A DNA stretch of 64,000 nucleotides from Agromyces sp. Root81 (GCF_001429165.1 NZ_LMIR01000004.1:186001-250000), one strand, 5' to 3'. Shown: positions 10,501 through 19,640, counted from the first letter of the stretch. Made by a program: numbers and translations. Notes: generated from the letters alone by a model not told the origin.

Positions 10501-11243
10501 CGGGCACTCCATCCGCCGTCGATCGTGTAGCTCGCACCGGTGACCATGCCCGCGGCAGGTCCGGCCAGCCAGCGTGCCAGGCCGGCCACCTCATCGGGTT
10601 CGACGAGTCGCTTGACCGCGGACTCCGTCAGCATCACCTTCGGCAGCACCTCCGCATCGGTGAGGCCGTGCAGCCTCGCCTGGTCGGCGATCTGCCGCTC
10701 GACGAGCGGGGTGCGGACGTAGCCCGGGTTGATGCAGTTCGAGGTGACGCCGTGTGCACCGCCCTCGAGCGCCGTGACCTTCGAGAGGCCCTCGAGACCG
10801 TGCTTGGCCGCGACGTAGGCCGACTTGAACGGCGAGGCCCGCAGCCCGTGCACGCTCGAGATGTTGATGACCCGGCCGAAGCCGCGTCCGTACATGCCGG
10901 GAAGGACGGCCCGGATGAGCAGGAACGGCGACTCGAGCATGAGTCGCATGATGAAGGCGAAGCGCTCGGGCTCGAACTCCTCGATGGGGCGCACGTGCTG
11001 GATGCCGGCGTTGTTGACGAGGATGTCGGCGTCGAGCGAGAGGTCGGCGAGCGCGGCCGTGTCACTGAGGTCGACCTGCCACGCCTCGCCGTCGAGGTCC
11101 GCCGCCAGGCGCTCGGCCGCCTCGCCGTCGAGATCGACGATGGTGACGTGGGCACCTGCGTCGGCGAATGCGCGGGCGCAGGCCTCCCCGATGCCGCTCG
11201 CTCCTCCGGTGACGAGCGCACGGCGCCCGCTGAGATCGGTCAC
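10497..11243 (-). CDS. bdhA: 3-hydroxybutyrate dehydrogenase-like SDR
   Basis: Short-chain dehydrogenase of 248 aa that would oxidise (R)-3-hydroxybutyrate to acetoacetate with NAD. Seen: nucleotide loop TGGASGIG, Asp37 after the second strand (favouring NAD over NADP), NNAG, catalytic Ser130 and Y143-x3-K147. The stretch SSVHGLRASPFKSAYVAAKH is characteristic of 3-hydroxybutyrate dehydrogenases. Start GTG at 11243 overlaps the TetR stop (GTGA); the open frame further upstream is a shadow of TetR. The next gene overlaps by four bases. Confidence 0.85.
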   Translation of the reverse strand: MTDLSGRRALVTGGASGIGEACARAFADAGAHVTIVDLDGEAAERLAADLDGEAWQVDLSDTAALADLSLDADILVNNAGIQHVRPIEEFEPERFAFIMRLMLESPFLLIRAVLPGMYGRGFGRVINISSVHGLRASPFKSAYVAAKHGLEGLSKVTALEGGAHGVTSNCINPGYVRTPLVERQIADQARLHGLTDAEVLPKVMLTESAVKRLVEPDEVAGLARWLAGPAAGMVTGASYTIDGGWSAR

Positions 11244-11947
11244 GATTCCTCCATGTCTGCCGCGCCGCTGCGCGGACCCGTTCCATCTGTGTCCTTCGGG
11301 CCGCCGCCACGGGTCGGTCGGCCGAGCGCGCCTTCGATGAACCGCATCATCTCGTCGAGCACATCGGGCGGCACGGCTCGAGTGCCGCTCGCCGTCGGAT
11401 CGGCGTCGTCGCCGGGCGCGGCGTCGCCGTCGCCCCAGAGCACCCACCGCATGCCGATCATCTCGCCGATGCCCATGAGCGCCCATGCGGCCACGGTCGG
11501 GTCGATGTCGCCGATCTCGCCGTCTTCGCTCGCCTCGCGGAGCCCGTCGATGTAGCCCTCCACGATGCGCGTGTAGTGCAGGCGCAGGGCATCGGGCGAG
11601 ACGAGTTCGGCCTCGCGCACGACGCGGTAGAGCGCTGGATGCTCCGCCGTGAACCTGAAGAACGCCGCGAAGCCCGCGCGCTCGGCCTCGATGCGGTTCG
11701 TCGCCCCGCGCGTGCCCTCGCTCATGGCCTGTCGCACGCGATGGTTCAGGTCTTCGACGAGCTCGTTGAAGATGTCGAGCTTCGTGTCGAAGTACAGGTA
11801 GAACGTGCCCTGCCCGACGCCGGCCCGGTCGGTGATGCGCGAGACGGATGCCTCGTGGTAGCCGTTGGCCGCGAAGACGTGTTCGGCGGCCTCGAGCAAT
11901 CGGCGGCGGGTCTTCTCGCCGCGTGCGGTGCGGGGTGCGGCACTCAT
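11240..11947 (-). CDS. TetR-family transcriptional regulator
   Basis: DNA-binding repressor of 235 aa. The N-terminal helix-turn-helix is clear (RRRLLEAAEHVFAANGYHEAS, then VSRITDRAGVGQGTFYLYFDTK), followed by an all-helical ligand-binding domain. It is buried in the operon, with four-base overlaps on both sides, so it is made along with the enzymes and is a good candidate for feedback control by an acyl-CoA or 3-ketoacid. The dyad at 18373-18392 between livK and the thiolase gene is the best candidate operator in the window, though the pairing is inference. Confidence 0.9.
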   Translation of the reverse strand: MSAAPRTARGEKTRRRLLEAAEHVFAANGYHEASVSRITDRAGVGQGTFYLYFDTKLDIFNELVEDLNHRVRQAMSEGTRGATNRIEAERAGFAAFFRFTAEHPALYRVVREAELVSPDALRLHYTRIVEGYIDGLREASEDGEIGDIDPTVAAWALMGIGEMIGMRWVLWGDGDAAPGDDADPTASGTRAVPPDVLDEMMRFIEGALGRPTRGGGPKDTDGTGPRSGAADMEES

Positions 11948-13527
11948 CGTGCATCCTCTCGAAGGTGCGTGGCTTCAGAACCGGCATCGGCGGCGGCGAT
12001 CTTCGCGGCGCGCTCGACGAGCACTCGCCGCAGCACTTTGCCGGCCGTCGATCGCGGCAGTTCCTCGATCAGGTGCACGTCGCGCGGCACTTTGAACCTG
12101 GCGAGCGAGTCGCGGGCGAAGTCGGTGAGCTCGGAGGCATCCGTGACGCGGCCGCGGCCGACGACGACCCATGCCGCCCCCACCTCGCCCCAGCGGTCGT
12201 CGGGGACGCCGACGACGGCGACGTCGGCGACGGCCGGGTGGCGCCTGAGCACCGCTTCGACCTCGGCCGGCGCGACGCTCTCGCCCCCGGACAGGTAGAT
12301 GTCCTTGATGCGGTCGATGATCGTGAAGTACCCGTCGGCGTCGCGGCGCACGAGGTCCCCGGTGTGCAGCCATCCGTCGCGGAGGACGGCCTCGGTGCCG
12401 ACCGGATCGCGGAAGTACCCTGCGAACACCGATGGTCCGCACACGAGCAGCTCCCCTTCGGCTTCGCCGTCGAGATGTTCTCCGGTCACGGGATCTGCGA
12501 CGGCGACATCGACGTGCGGGTAGGGCTTGCCCGCCGATCCCGCATACGCGCGGGCGTCCTCGTCTCGCAGGCAGAGCACATTCGGCGAGGCCTCGGTGAG
12601 GCCGTAGCCCTGCGCGAGCGTGACACCGCGGGCATGCCAGACGTGGAGCAGGGCCTGCGGTATCGGCGCACCGCCGACGACCGCGTGCTCGAGGCTCGAG
12701 AGATCGGTGCGCGCGAAGTCGGGGTGCTGCGCGAGGAAGAGGTAGTTCGCCGGCACCCCCATCATCGTCGTGATGCCGCGCTCCTGGATGAGGTGCAGCA
12801 CCCGGCCGGGTTCGAACGTGCGCTCGAGCACGACCGTCGCACCGGTCCACCACGCGAGCAGCAGTTGGACGTTCCATCCGCCGACGTGGAACTGCGGCAT
12901 CACGGCGAGCACCGTGTCAGCCGCGCGGAGCTCTGACGTGCGTGAGAACGACAGGTTCGTCCAGAAGCAGTTGGCGTGCGTGAGCACGGCGCCCTTCGGC
13001 GTGGATGTGGTGCCGGAGGTGAAGATGATGAGGAGTGCGTCGTCGTCGGCGACCTCGAGACGAGTGGACGGCACCTCCGCACCGCTGCGAGCGGGCGCCG
13101 GGACCTCGGTCTCGACGCCCTGCGCGCCGAGCGCGGTAGTGGGGATGCGTCGCACGACCCGGGCGAGCGTCGCCCTGGCGAGCGACTCGAACTCGCTCTC
13201 GACGAGGAGCAACGCGGGTTCGACGATCTCGAGCTGGGCGGCGAGCTCCTGGGCGGCGAGTCGCCACGAGAGGGGAACGAGCACGAGGCCGGCCTTGGCG
13301 CAGGCGAAGAAGAGCACGACCTGGTCGGCGCTGTTGCCGGTGAGGGTGGCCACCCGGTCGCCGATCGCGAAACCGGCCTCCCGGAACGCCGCCGCGAGCC
13401 GATCGGCCCGCTCATCGAGTTCGCCGTAGGTGACGACGACGCCGCGGTCGTCGATCGCGATGCGCTCTGGGGTGGTGCGTGCACGATCACGCGTCCAGCG
13501 TCCGAGAGTGTGGCGTGCGTCAGGCAT
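11944..13527 (-). CDS. Class I adenylate-forming acyl-CoA ligase
   Basis: Activates a carboxylic acid as acyl-AMP and then acyl-CoA; 527 aa. Signature motifs: FTSGTTSTPKGAVLTHAN (phosphate loop), GYGLTEASPN, GWLHTGDLVRRDADGYF, the hinge IDRIKDIYLSGGE, and the C-terminal catalytic lysine in LPRSTAGKVLRR. Start ATG at 13527 overlaps the livM stop by eight bases. Position inside the transporter/ketoacid operon suggests it activates the imported acid or a product of the hydrolases. Substrate not determinable from sequence. Confidence 0.88.
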   Translation of the reverse strand: MPDARHTLGRWTRDRARTTPERIAIDDRGVVVTYGELDERADRLAAAFREAGFAIGDRVATLTGNSADQVVLFFACAKAGLVLVPLSWRLAAQELAAQLEIVEPALLLVESEFESLARATLARVVRRIPTTALGAQGVETEVPAPARSGAEVPSTRLEVADDDALLIIFTSGTTSTPKGAVLTHANCFWTNLSFSRTSELRAADTVLAVMPQFHVGGWNVQLLLAWWTGATVVLERTFEPGRVLHLIQERGITTMMGVPANYLFLAQHPDFARTDLSSLEHAVVGGAPIPQALLHVWHARGVTLAQGYGLTEASPNVLCLRDEDARAYAGSAGKPYPHVDVAVADPVTGEHLDGEAEGELLVCGPSVFAGYFRDPVGTEAVLRDGWLHTGDLVRRDADGYFTIIDRIKDIYLSGGESVAPAEVEAVLRRHPAVADVAVVGVPDDRWGEVGAAWVVVGRGRVTDASELTDFARDSLARFKVPRDVHLIEELPRSTAGKVLRRVLVERAAKIAAADAGSEATHLREDAR

Positions 13528-14698
13528 CTGCGGTCTCCTCCGCTTCGGCCGGGTGCTGCTTCCGGCCCGTCCGCATGCGCTGCGGGATGCCGGCGATCCC
13601 CCCGGGCAGGAACAGCACCACGAGGATGAAGAGCGTTCCCAGAATGAACAACGGCTCGGAGAGCGGGATCCGGAGCACGTCTGGCAGGGCCGCGATCGCG
13701 TCCGAGCCCGCAAGCGCCGTCAGTCGCTGGTCGAGCAGTGTGTAGACGATACCGCCCACGATCGCGCCCCAGCGATACCCCACCCCGCCGAGCACGACGA
13801 TCACGAGGAGATTCAGCGTGAAGTCGACGGTGGCGATGCGAGGCGTCGCACCGGACTGCAGCAGCACGTACCCCATCCCGGCGACCGCCGCGAGCACGGA
13901 TGCCACGATGAAGATGAGGAGCTGCAGCCGATATGGGCGGATACCGAGCACCCGCACGCGCAGTTCGTTCTCGCGTGTCGCCTCCGCGACATGACCGGCG
14001 CGGCTCTTCTCGACCCAGAGCACGACGAGATAGACGAGGACGAGCACGCCGAGCGCCACCCAGTAGAGGTTGCGCGTGTTCATGACGCCCACGAGTGCGT
14101 CGGGCACGTTCGTGATGTCGAGTGCGAGCCCTTCATCACCGCCGGTGGCGCCTCCGGGGTTGCGTCTGATGAGCACGGAACCCGCTTGGGCGAACGCGAG
14201 TGTGACCATCGCGAAGGCGATGCCGGTGACCCGAAGTGCGAGCGCCCCGACCGTCGCGCCGAGCACGAGACCGGCGACGAGGGTCACGATGATCGACACG
14301 AGGAAGATGAGCTCGCTCGGCCATTCGACGGGTGCGAAGGCGTCGAGTGCCATGCCCAGCCCGTACGCGCCCGCTGCGAAGAACAGGGCGTGGCCGAACG
14401 ACAGCAGACCCGCGAGGCCGAACATCATGCGATAACTCAGGGCGAGTGCCGCGATGAGCATGGCGTAGGCGAGGAGCTGCAGCGTGCCCGGCGTGTAGGT
14501 CGGACCGGGCAGCACGCCAGGGATGTCGATCGCGAGGAGTGGGAGCAGCGCGAGCAGCACCACGAGTGCCGTGCCGCCGAGCGCGAGCCAGAGGGGCCGG
14601 CGGGCGGATGCCGCGGTGCCGGCCGGTGCCGTCGTGGAATCGGATGCCGCGGCATCCGTCGTCTGCCGGGCGGAGCCCAGCGTCTGTCGATCGTTCAT
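13520..14698 (-). CDS. livM: Branched-chain-type ABC transporter permease
   Basis: Inner-membrane permease of the HAAT family, 392 aa, with about ten hydrophobic segments after a polar, Ala/Thr/Ser-rich N-terminal tail of some 35 residues. Family blocks: SYRMMFGLAGLLSFGHALFF and the cytoplasmic loop ENELRVRVLGIRPYRLQLL. Start ATG at 14698 overlaps the livH stop by four bases. The HAAT family carries leucine-type amino acids but also many acids and amides, so the neighbouring enzymes matter more than the name for substrate. Confidence 0.88.
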   Translation of the reverse strand: MNDRQTLGSARQTTDAAASDSTTAPAGTAASARRPLWLALGGTALVVLLALLPLLAIDIPGVLPGPTYTPGTLQLLAYAMLIAALALSYRMMFGLAGLLSFGHALFFAAGAYGLGMALDAFAPVEWPSELIFLVSIIVTLVAGLVLGATVGALALRVTGIAFAMVTLAFAQAGSVLIRRNPGGATGGDEGLALDITNVPDALVGVMNTRNLYWVALGVLVLVYLVVLWVEKSRAGHVAEATRENELRVRVLGIRPYRLQLLIFIVASVLAAVAGMGYVLLQSGATPRIATVDFTLNLLVIVVLGGVGYRWGAIVGGIVYTLLDQRLTALAGSDAIAALPDVLRIPLSEPLFILGTLFILVVLFLPGGIAGIPQRMRTGRKQHPAEAEETADA

Positions 14699-15570
14699 GC
14701 GACCTTCCCCAGGAGTCCGCGCGGGCGGACGAGCAGCACCGCGGCGAGGGCGATCACGACGACGAGGTCGCCTGTGCCGCCGAGGTAGAAGTTGGCGAAC
14801 TGCTGCAGCACGGCGACGAGCACCGAGGCGATCGCGGCGCCCGTGAGCGAACCGAGCCCGCCGATGACGGTGACGATGAACGCGAAGATGAGCAGCGTCG
14901 AACCGAGATGCGCCGACACGTAGCCGTAGTACACGGAGGACAGGACCCCGCCGAGCCCGGCGGCAGCCCCGCCGATGGCGAAGACGAGCGTGAACGAGCG
15001 GCGCACGTCGATGCCGAGCGCGGTGACCATCGAGCGGTTCTCGACACCGGCGCGGATGATGAGGCCGTACCGGGTCCTCCGGAGGAAGAGCACGATGCCG
15101 CCGAGCACGAGGAGTGCACAGGCGATCAGCAGGAACCGGTCGTTCGGGATCTTGGCACCGAGGATCACGGTGGTCTGGCCGAGCCAGTCGGGCTTCTCGG
15201 TGTAGATCGGGTCGGTGCCCCAGATGCCTTCGAAGAGCGCGACGCTCGCGAGCGAGAGGCCGACGGTCACGAGGGCCTGCTCGATGTGGCGTTCGTAGAG
15301 CCGTCGGATCAGGAGGTACTCGGTGAGAGCGGCGACGATCGCGCCGACGGCGATGCCGACCAGCGCCGAGACGGCCAGCCCCAGCCAGGTGCCGTCGGAG
15401 ACGCGGCGCCCGACCTCCCAACCGAGGAACGCCGAGATCGTGAGGAACGAGCCGTGGGCGAGGTTCAACACGCCCATGAGGCCGTAGATGAGCGAGAGCC
15501 CGCTCGCCACGAGGAAGTAGAGGGCGCCGAGTCCGAGGCCCGTGATGACGAGGAGGACGACGGTGCTCAT
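14695..15570 (-). CDS. livH: Branched-chain-type ABC transporter permease
   Basis: Second permease of the HAAT transporter, 291 aa with about eight membrane segments. Family blocks: LGALYFLVASGLSLIYGLMGVLNLAHGSF near the N-terminus (a signature of LivH, shown here by its LIYGLMGVLNLAHG core), IRAGVENRSMVTALGIDV in the cytoplasmic loop and GGLGSLTGAAIASVLVAVL. Translation is coupled by four-base overlaps to livF upstream and livM downstream. Confidence 0.9.
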   Translation of the reverse strand: MSTVVLLVITGLGLGALYFLVASGLSLIYGLMGVLNLAHGSFLTISAFLGWEVGRRVSDGTWLGLAVSALVGIAVGAIVAALTEYLLIRRLYERHIEQALVTVGLSLASVALFEGIWGTDPIYTEKPDWLGQTTVILGAKIPNDRFLLIACALLVLGGIVLFLRRTRYGLIIRAGVENRSMVTALGIDVRRSFTLVFAIGGAAAGLGGVLSSVYYGYVSAHLGSTLLIFAFIVTVIGGLGSLTGAAIASVLVAVLQQFANFYLGGTGDLVVVIALAAVLLVRPRGLLGKVA

Positions 15571-16295
15571 CGGCTGCTCCCTTCTGCGGCCGCATCCGCA
15601 TCGTGGACGCCGAGGTATCGCTGGATGCGATCCTCGTCGTCGAGCAGGTCAGCGGCCTCGCCCGTGAAGACGACGCGGCCGCCGGAGAGCACGACGACCC
15701 GGTCGGCGAGCGCCCTGATGACGTGCAGGTTCTGTTCGACGAGGAGCATCGGCACGGTACGTGCGGCTTCGGCGAGCGCGACGGCGACCTCATCGACGAT
15801 CTTCGGGGCGAGGCCCTTCGTCGGTTCGTCGACGAGCAGGAGCCGGTTCTCGTTCACGAGCGCCCTGGCGAGGGAGACCATCTGCTGTTGCCCTCCGGAG
15901 AGTGTGCCTGCACGTTGTGCACGGCGATCGTGGATGTCGGGGAAGAGCTGTGCGACGAAGTCGCGGCGCGGCCGGTCGTCGCGTTCGGCGAGTCTGAGGT
16001 TCTCGCCGACCGTCAGGGAGCCGAAGACCTCGCGGTCCTCCGGCACGTAGCCGACGCCCTGTTGCACGATGCGGTGCGTCGGGAGGCGGTCGATGCGGTG
16101 CCCGTCGAGCGTGACCTCGCCGGTGCGATCGATGAGCCCGAGGATGGACCTGATCGTCGAGGTCTTGCCGACGCCGTTGCGCCCGAGCAGGGCGGTGACG
16201 CCCGTGGCGGGCACCTCGAACGAGACGTTCTCGACGACCTGCTGGCCCGCGATGCGACCCGACAGCCGGCGCACGGTGAGGATCGGCGCGCTCAC
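15567..16295 (-). CDS. livF: ABC transporter ATP-binding protein
   Basis: ATPase subunit, 242 aa. Walker A GRNGVGKTS, signature LSGGQQQMVSLARA, Walker B LLLVDEPTKGLAP and switch His region. The LivF-type feature GVGYVPEDREVFGSLTVGENL is present. Overlaps livG and livH by four bases each. Confidence 0.92.
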   Translation of the reverse strand: MSAPILTVRRLSGRIAGQQVVENVSFEVPATGVTALLGRNGVGKTSTIRSILGLIDRTGEVTLDGHRIDRLPTHRIVQQGVGYVPEDREVFGSLTVGENLRLAERDDRPRRDFVAQLFPDIHDRRAQRAGTLSGGQQQMVSLARALVNENRLLLVDEPTKGLAPKIVDEVAVALAEAARTVPMLLVEQNLHVIRALADRVVVLSGGRVVFTGEAADLLDDEDRIQRYLGVHDADAAAEGSSR

Positions 16296-17047
16296 ACCGC
16301 CTCCCCGAGGTAGGCGGACTGCACGGTCGGGTTCGCCATGACCGCTTCCGGGGTGTCGACGGCGAGCAGCTCGCCGTGATGCATGACGGCGACCCGGTCG
16401 ACGAGCCCGAGCACGACCTCCATGTGGTGCTCCACCATGAGTACGGTGCGCCCGCCCCGATGCAACCCGCGGATGACCTCCGTGAGGGCGGGCACGTCGC
16501 CGGAGGAGACCCCCGCCATCGGCTCGTCGAGGAGGATCACCTTGGGGTCGGTCGCGATGAGCATGGCGATCTCGAGCTTGCGCTTCTCACCGTGAGCGAG
16601 CTCCGCCGCCCCGGCGTCGGCACGATGCTCGAGTCCCACCTCGGCGAGGCAGTCGAGTGCACGTCGGCTCGCATCATCGCTCGCCCTCGGAATGCGGAAG
16701 ACCGAGGTGGCGCCGCCCAGGTGCGCCTGCGCGGCGAGGCGCACGTTCTCCCGTGCGCTGAGGCCGGGGAACAGGCTCGACGTCTGGAATGTGCGCCCGA
16801 GTCCGGTTGCCGCCCGGCGATGGATGGGCACCCGTGTGACGTCGGCGCCGTCGATGGCGACGCGGCCGCCGGTCGGGCGGATGACGCCCGAGATGACGTT
16901 GAACAGGGTGGTCTTGCCTGCACCGTTGGGGCCGATGACGCCGAGCATCTCGCCCGGCGGCACCTCGAGGGAGACGTCGTGGAGGATGCGGGCGCCGCCG
17001 ATGCGGAGTCCGATGTGCTCGAGGCTGAGCATCGCTTCGTTGGTCAT
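16292..17047 (-). CDS. livG: ABC transporter ATP-binding protein
   Basis: Second ATPase subunit, 251 aa. Walker A GPNGAGKTT, the LivG-type GLGRTFQTSSLFPGLSA block, signature region ELAHGEKRKLEIAMLI, Walker B VILLDEPMAGVSSGD. The signature begins AHGEK rather than LSGGQ, which is normal for LivG. It starts 64 bases after the binding-protein gene, the only real gap in the operon, so transcript levels of the binding protein may differ from the rest. Confidence 0.92.
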   Translation of the reverse strand: MTNEAMLSLEHIGLRIGGARILHDVSLEVPPGEMLGVIGPNGAGKTTLFNVISGVIRPTGGRVAIDGADVTRVPIHRRAATGLGRTFQTSSLFPGLSARENVRLAAQAHLGGATSVFRIPRASDDASRRALDCLAEVGLEHRADAGAAELAHGEKRKLEIAMLIATDPKVILLDEPMAGVSSGDVPALTEVIRGLHRGGRTVLMVEHHMEVVLGLVDRVAVMHHGELLAVDTPEAVMANPTVQSAYLGEAV

Positions 17048-17111
17048 GGTCGCCTTACTGCGAATCGGGAAGGAGCGGCGGCCGCGTTCGGGTGCGCGGC
17101 CGCCGCGCTGG

Positions 17112-18308
17112 TCACTTGCCGGCGACCGGTGGTGCGACCACTTCCGCGTCGACCGTGTCGACCAGCTCGGGCACCCAGCTCGTGCCGTCCTGCACGAGCT
17201 TCGCCTGATACATCTGCTGGATCATGGCGTGGTCGTCGGCGCGCACGGTGATCTCGCCCTTCACCGAGTCGAAGGTCCAGCCCTCGAGTGCGGCGATCAT
17301 GCCGTCGACGGTGTCCCCGCCCTCGCGCACGGCCTGCACGATGAGCTGGGCGGTCACGAAGCCGTCGGGCGAGAACAGGTCGGGCGTTGTGCCCTCGGCC
17401 TCCATGTACTCGATCATCGCGGCCTCGGCGTCGGTTCCCGTCGCTCCCTCGAAGTAGTGGCTCAGGAACGAGATGTCGCTCGAGGCCTCGCCGAAGGCGC
17501 CGAAGGTGGCGACATCGCCGAGGCCGGTGACGACCGGCACCTGCTCGAACACGCCCTGCTGCTGGAGCGCGGTCCACATGGCACCGGACGATGCGCCGGC
17601 CCACGCCACGAAGACGAGGTCGGGCGCGCTGTCGATGATCTGCTGTGCGAACGGCGTGAACTCGGTGGCGTCCTCGGCGACGAGCACTCCCTCGACGTTG
17701 GCGCCCTGGCCGCCGAGCACGGCCTGCACGCCGGCGAGGTTGCCCTGGCCGAATGCGTTGTCCTGCGCGAAGACCACGACCTTCTGGCCTGCGGGGTCGC
17801 CGATGAAGGTGCCCGCTGTGGCGACGTCCTGGTAGGTCTGGCGACCCGATCGGAAGGTGTACTCGTTGACGCCGGTGATGGCGTCGGCAGCTGCGGCGCC
17901 GGAGATGTAGAGGACCTGGTTCTGCTCGGCCTGCTCGGCGAGCGCCGTCGCGATGCCGGATGCCGCAGTGCCGGCCAGAATCTGGTAGCCCTGCCCAATG
18001 AAGTCCTTCGCCTTCGAGACGGCGGTGTCGGGGTTGCCCTGGTCGTCGGCCCACTCGATCTGGAGTTCGCGACCGTCGACCATCCCGGTGCCGTCGGTCG
18101 CGTAGTCGAGGCCCGCCTCGAAGCCCGCGGTGTACGCGGCGACGTAACCGGCGAGCGGGCCGGTCTGGCTCGTGATCATCGCGATCTTCACGGGCTCGGC
18201 GGAATCCGTCGCCCCCGACTCTCCCGTGGCGGTCGGGGCGCACCCGACCAATGCAATCGTGGCGGCGGCGATGACGGCCGTCGCAAGATACTTCTTCGTA
18301 GCCCGCAT
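17112..18308 (-). CDS. livK: Substrate-binding lipoprotein of the HAAT transporter
   Basis: Extracytoplasmic binding protein (Peripla_BP_6 type), 398 aa. The signal peptide ends in a lipobox, ALVGC with the lipidated Cys at about residue 23, so it is anchored on the outer face of the membrane. Family blocks: IAMITSQTGPLAGYVAAYTAG, DFIGQGYQILAGTAASG, VVFAQDNAFGQGNLAGVQAV. Start ATG at 18308 has an AGAGG ribosome site; a longer frame upstream lacks one. First gene of the operon and divergent from the thiolase. The ligand is unknown; the enzymes suggest a short hydroxy- or keto-acid, ester or oligomer rather than leucine. Confidence 0.88.
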   Translation of the reverse strand: MRATKKYLATAVIAAATIALVGCAPTATGESGATDSAEPVKIAMITSQTGPLAGYVAAYTAGFEAGLDYATDGTGMVDGRELQIEWADDQGNPDTAVSKAKDFIGQGYQILAGTAASGIATALAEQAEQNQVLYISGAAAADAITGVNEYTFRSGRQTYQDVATAGTFIGDPAGQKVVVFAQDNAFGQGNLAGVQAVLGGQGANVEGVLVAEDATEFTPFAQQIIDSAPDLVFVAWAGASSGAMWTALQQQGVFEQVPVVTGLGDVATFGAFGEASSDISFLSHYFEGATGTDAEAAMIEYMEAEGTTPDLFSPDGFVTAQLIVQAVREGGDTVDGMIAALEGWTFDSVKGEITVRADDHAMIQQMYQAKLVQDGTSWVPELVDTVDAEVVAPPVAGK

Positions 18309-18372
18309 GGATGTGTGCCTCTCAACGTTGAACGGCTGAATCTGGTGTGGATCGATGTGGTGCAATTCGCAA

Positions 18373-18392
18373 ACCTGACAGCTGGTTCAGGT
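18373..18392. promoter_or_regulatory. Inverted repeat between livK and the thiolase gene, candidate operator
   Basis: Perfect 6-base arms ACCTGA / TCAGGT separated by 8 bases that include CAGCTG. It lies in the 147-base divergent intergenic region, just upstream of a TACAAT box for the thiolase. A single bound dimer could control both directions. TetR as binder is inference. Confidence 0.4.
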
Positions 18393-18402
18393 CTCAGGAA
18401 AG

Positions 18403-18408
18403 TACAAT
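18403..18408 (+). promoter_or_regulatory. -10 box for the thiolase gene
   Basis: TACAAT on the plus strand, 47 bases before the ATG, giving a normal leader with a GAAGGAG ribosome site. No convincing -35 at the ideal distance, as expected for a regulated promoter; the candidate operator ends 10 bases upstream. Confidence 0.5.
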
Positions 18409-18455
18409 AGGCTCAGAGCAGCGCAGCTCGCAACCCGAACGAAGGAGTCCTGGAA

Positions 18456-19640
18456 ATGAGCATCCCCGACGTCGTGATCATCGCGGGGGCACGCACCCCG
18501 TTCGCCCGCATCAACGGCAACCTCGCGGGCCGGACGGCGGTCGAGCTCGGCACCGTCGCGATCCGCGGCGCACTCGAGAAGGCCGGTGTCTCCCCCGACG
18601 ACGTCGACGCCGTGCTCATGGGCCAGGTGCTCCAGGCCGGCGCCGGCCAGAACCCCGCGAAGCAGTCGGCCGTCGCGGCCGGCATCCCCTGGCGGGTGCC
18701 CGCCACCACGATCAACAAGGTCTGCCTGTCGGGCCTCGTCGCGATCACGGATGCCGCGCGGCTGATCCGTCTCGGCGAGGCATCCGTCGTCGTGGCCGGC
18801 GGCCAGGAGTCGATGACCAACGCCCCGCATCTGCTTCCCGGCTCCCGCCGCGGCCAGGCCTACGGATCGTGGGAGCTGCTCGACCACGCCGCGCACGACG
18901 GCCTCACCGACGCCTTCGATCGCGAATCGATGGGCGCCTCGACCGAGCGCTTCAACGGCCGCTACGGGATCACCCGCGACGCGCAGGACGAGATCGCTGC
19001 GGCATCCCATGTGCGCGCCGGTGCTGCGCAGGCCGATGGGCTCTTCGCCGACGAGATCGTGCCGGTCGAGATCCCGCAGCGCAAGGGCGACCCGGTGGTC
19101 GTCGCCGAAGACCAGGGCGTGCGACCCGACTCCACGGTCGACGTGCTCGCGAAGCTGCGACCGGCGTTCAGCGCAGAGGGATCGATCACGGCGGGCAACT
19201 CCTCGCCGCTCTCCGACGGCGCCGCCGCGGTCGTCGTGGCGAGCCGCGAGTGGGCCGAATCCCGCGGACTCCCCTGGCTCGCGCTCGTCGGCGCGGCCGG
19301 ACAGGTCGCCGGCCCCGACAACTCGCTGCACGCCCAGCCGGCCAACGCCATCGCCGCCGCGCTCGAGAAGTCGGGCGGCACGGCCGCCGAACTCGACCTC
19401 ATCGAGATCAACGAGGCGTTCGCAGCGGTCTCGCTCGAGTCCGCTCGCGAACTCGGCGTCTCCGCCGACATCGTCAACGTGCACGGCGGCGCGATCGCCC
19501 TCGGCCACCCGATCGGCGCATCAGGCGCGAGGCTCGCGCTGCACGCCGCGCTCGAGCTCTCCCGTCGAGACGGCGGCCGGGCCGCCGTCGCGCTCTGCGG
19601 CGGCGGTGGCCAGGGCGAGGCGCTGCTGCTCTCGCGCTGA
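18456..19640 (+). CDS. Acetyl-CoA C-acetyltransferase (thiolase)
   Basis: Splits acetoacetyl-CoA into two acetyl-CoA, or runs in reverse; 394 aa, tetramer-type cytoplasmic enzyme. Catalytic residues are in place: C90 in NKVCLSG, H351 in GGAIALGHPIGASG, C381 in ALCGGGGQG. Good ribosome site (GAAGGAG) before the ATG. It is divergent from the livK operon and completes its route: 3-hydroxybutyrate to acetoacetate to acetoacetyl-CoA to acetyl-CoA. Confidence 0.95.
   Translation: MSIPDVVIIAGARTPFARINGNLAGRTAVELGTVAIRGALEKAGVSPDDVDAVLMGQVLQAGAGQNPAKQSAVAAGIPWRVPATTINKVCLSGLVAITDAARLIRLGEASVVVAGGQESMTNAPHLLPGSRRGQAYGSWELLDHAAHDGLTDAFDRESMGASTERFNGRYGITRDAQDEIAAASHVRAGAAQADGLFADEIVPVEIPQRKGDPVVVAEDQGVRPDSTVDVLAKLRPAFSAEGSITAGNSSPLSDGAAAVVVASREWAESRGLPWLALVGAAGQVAGPDNSLHAQPANAIAAALEKSGGTAAELDLIEINEAFAAVSLESARELGVSADIVNVHGGAIALGHPIGASGARLALHAALELSRRDGGRAAVALCGGGGQGEALLLSR

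Noticed and set aside
14641..14660. Palindrome GGATGCCGCGGCATCC as a terminator in livM
   Set aside because: It is inside the coding region near the livM start, followed by coupled genes; more likely a copy of the scattered heptamer.
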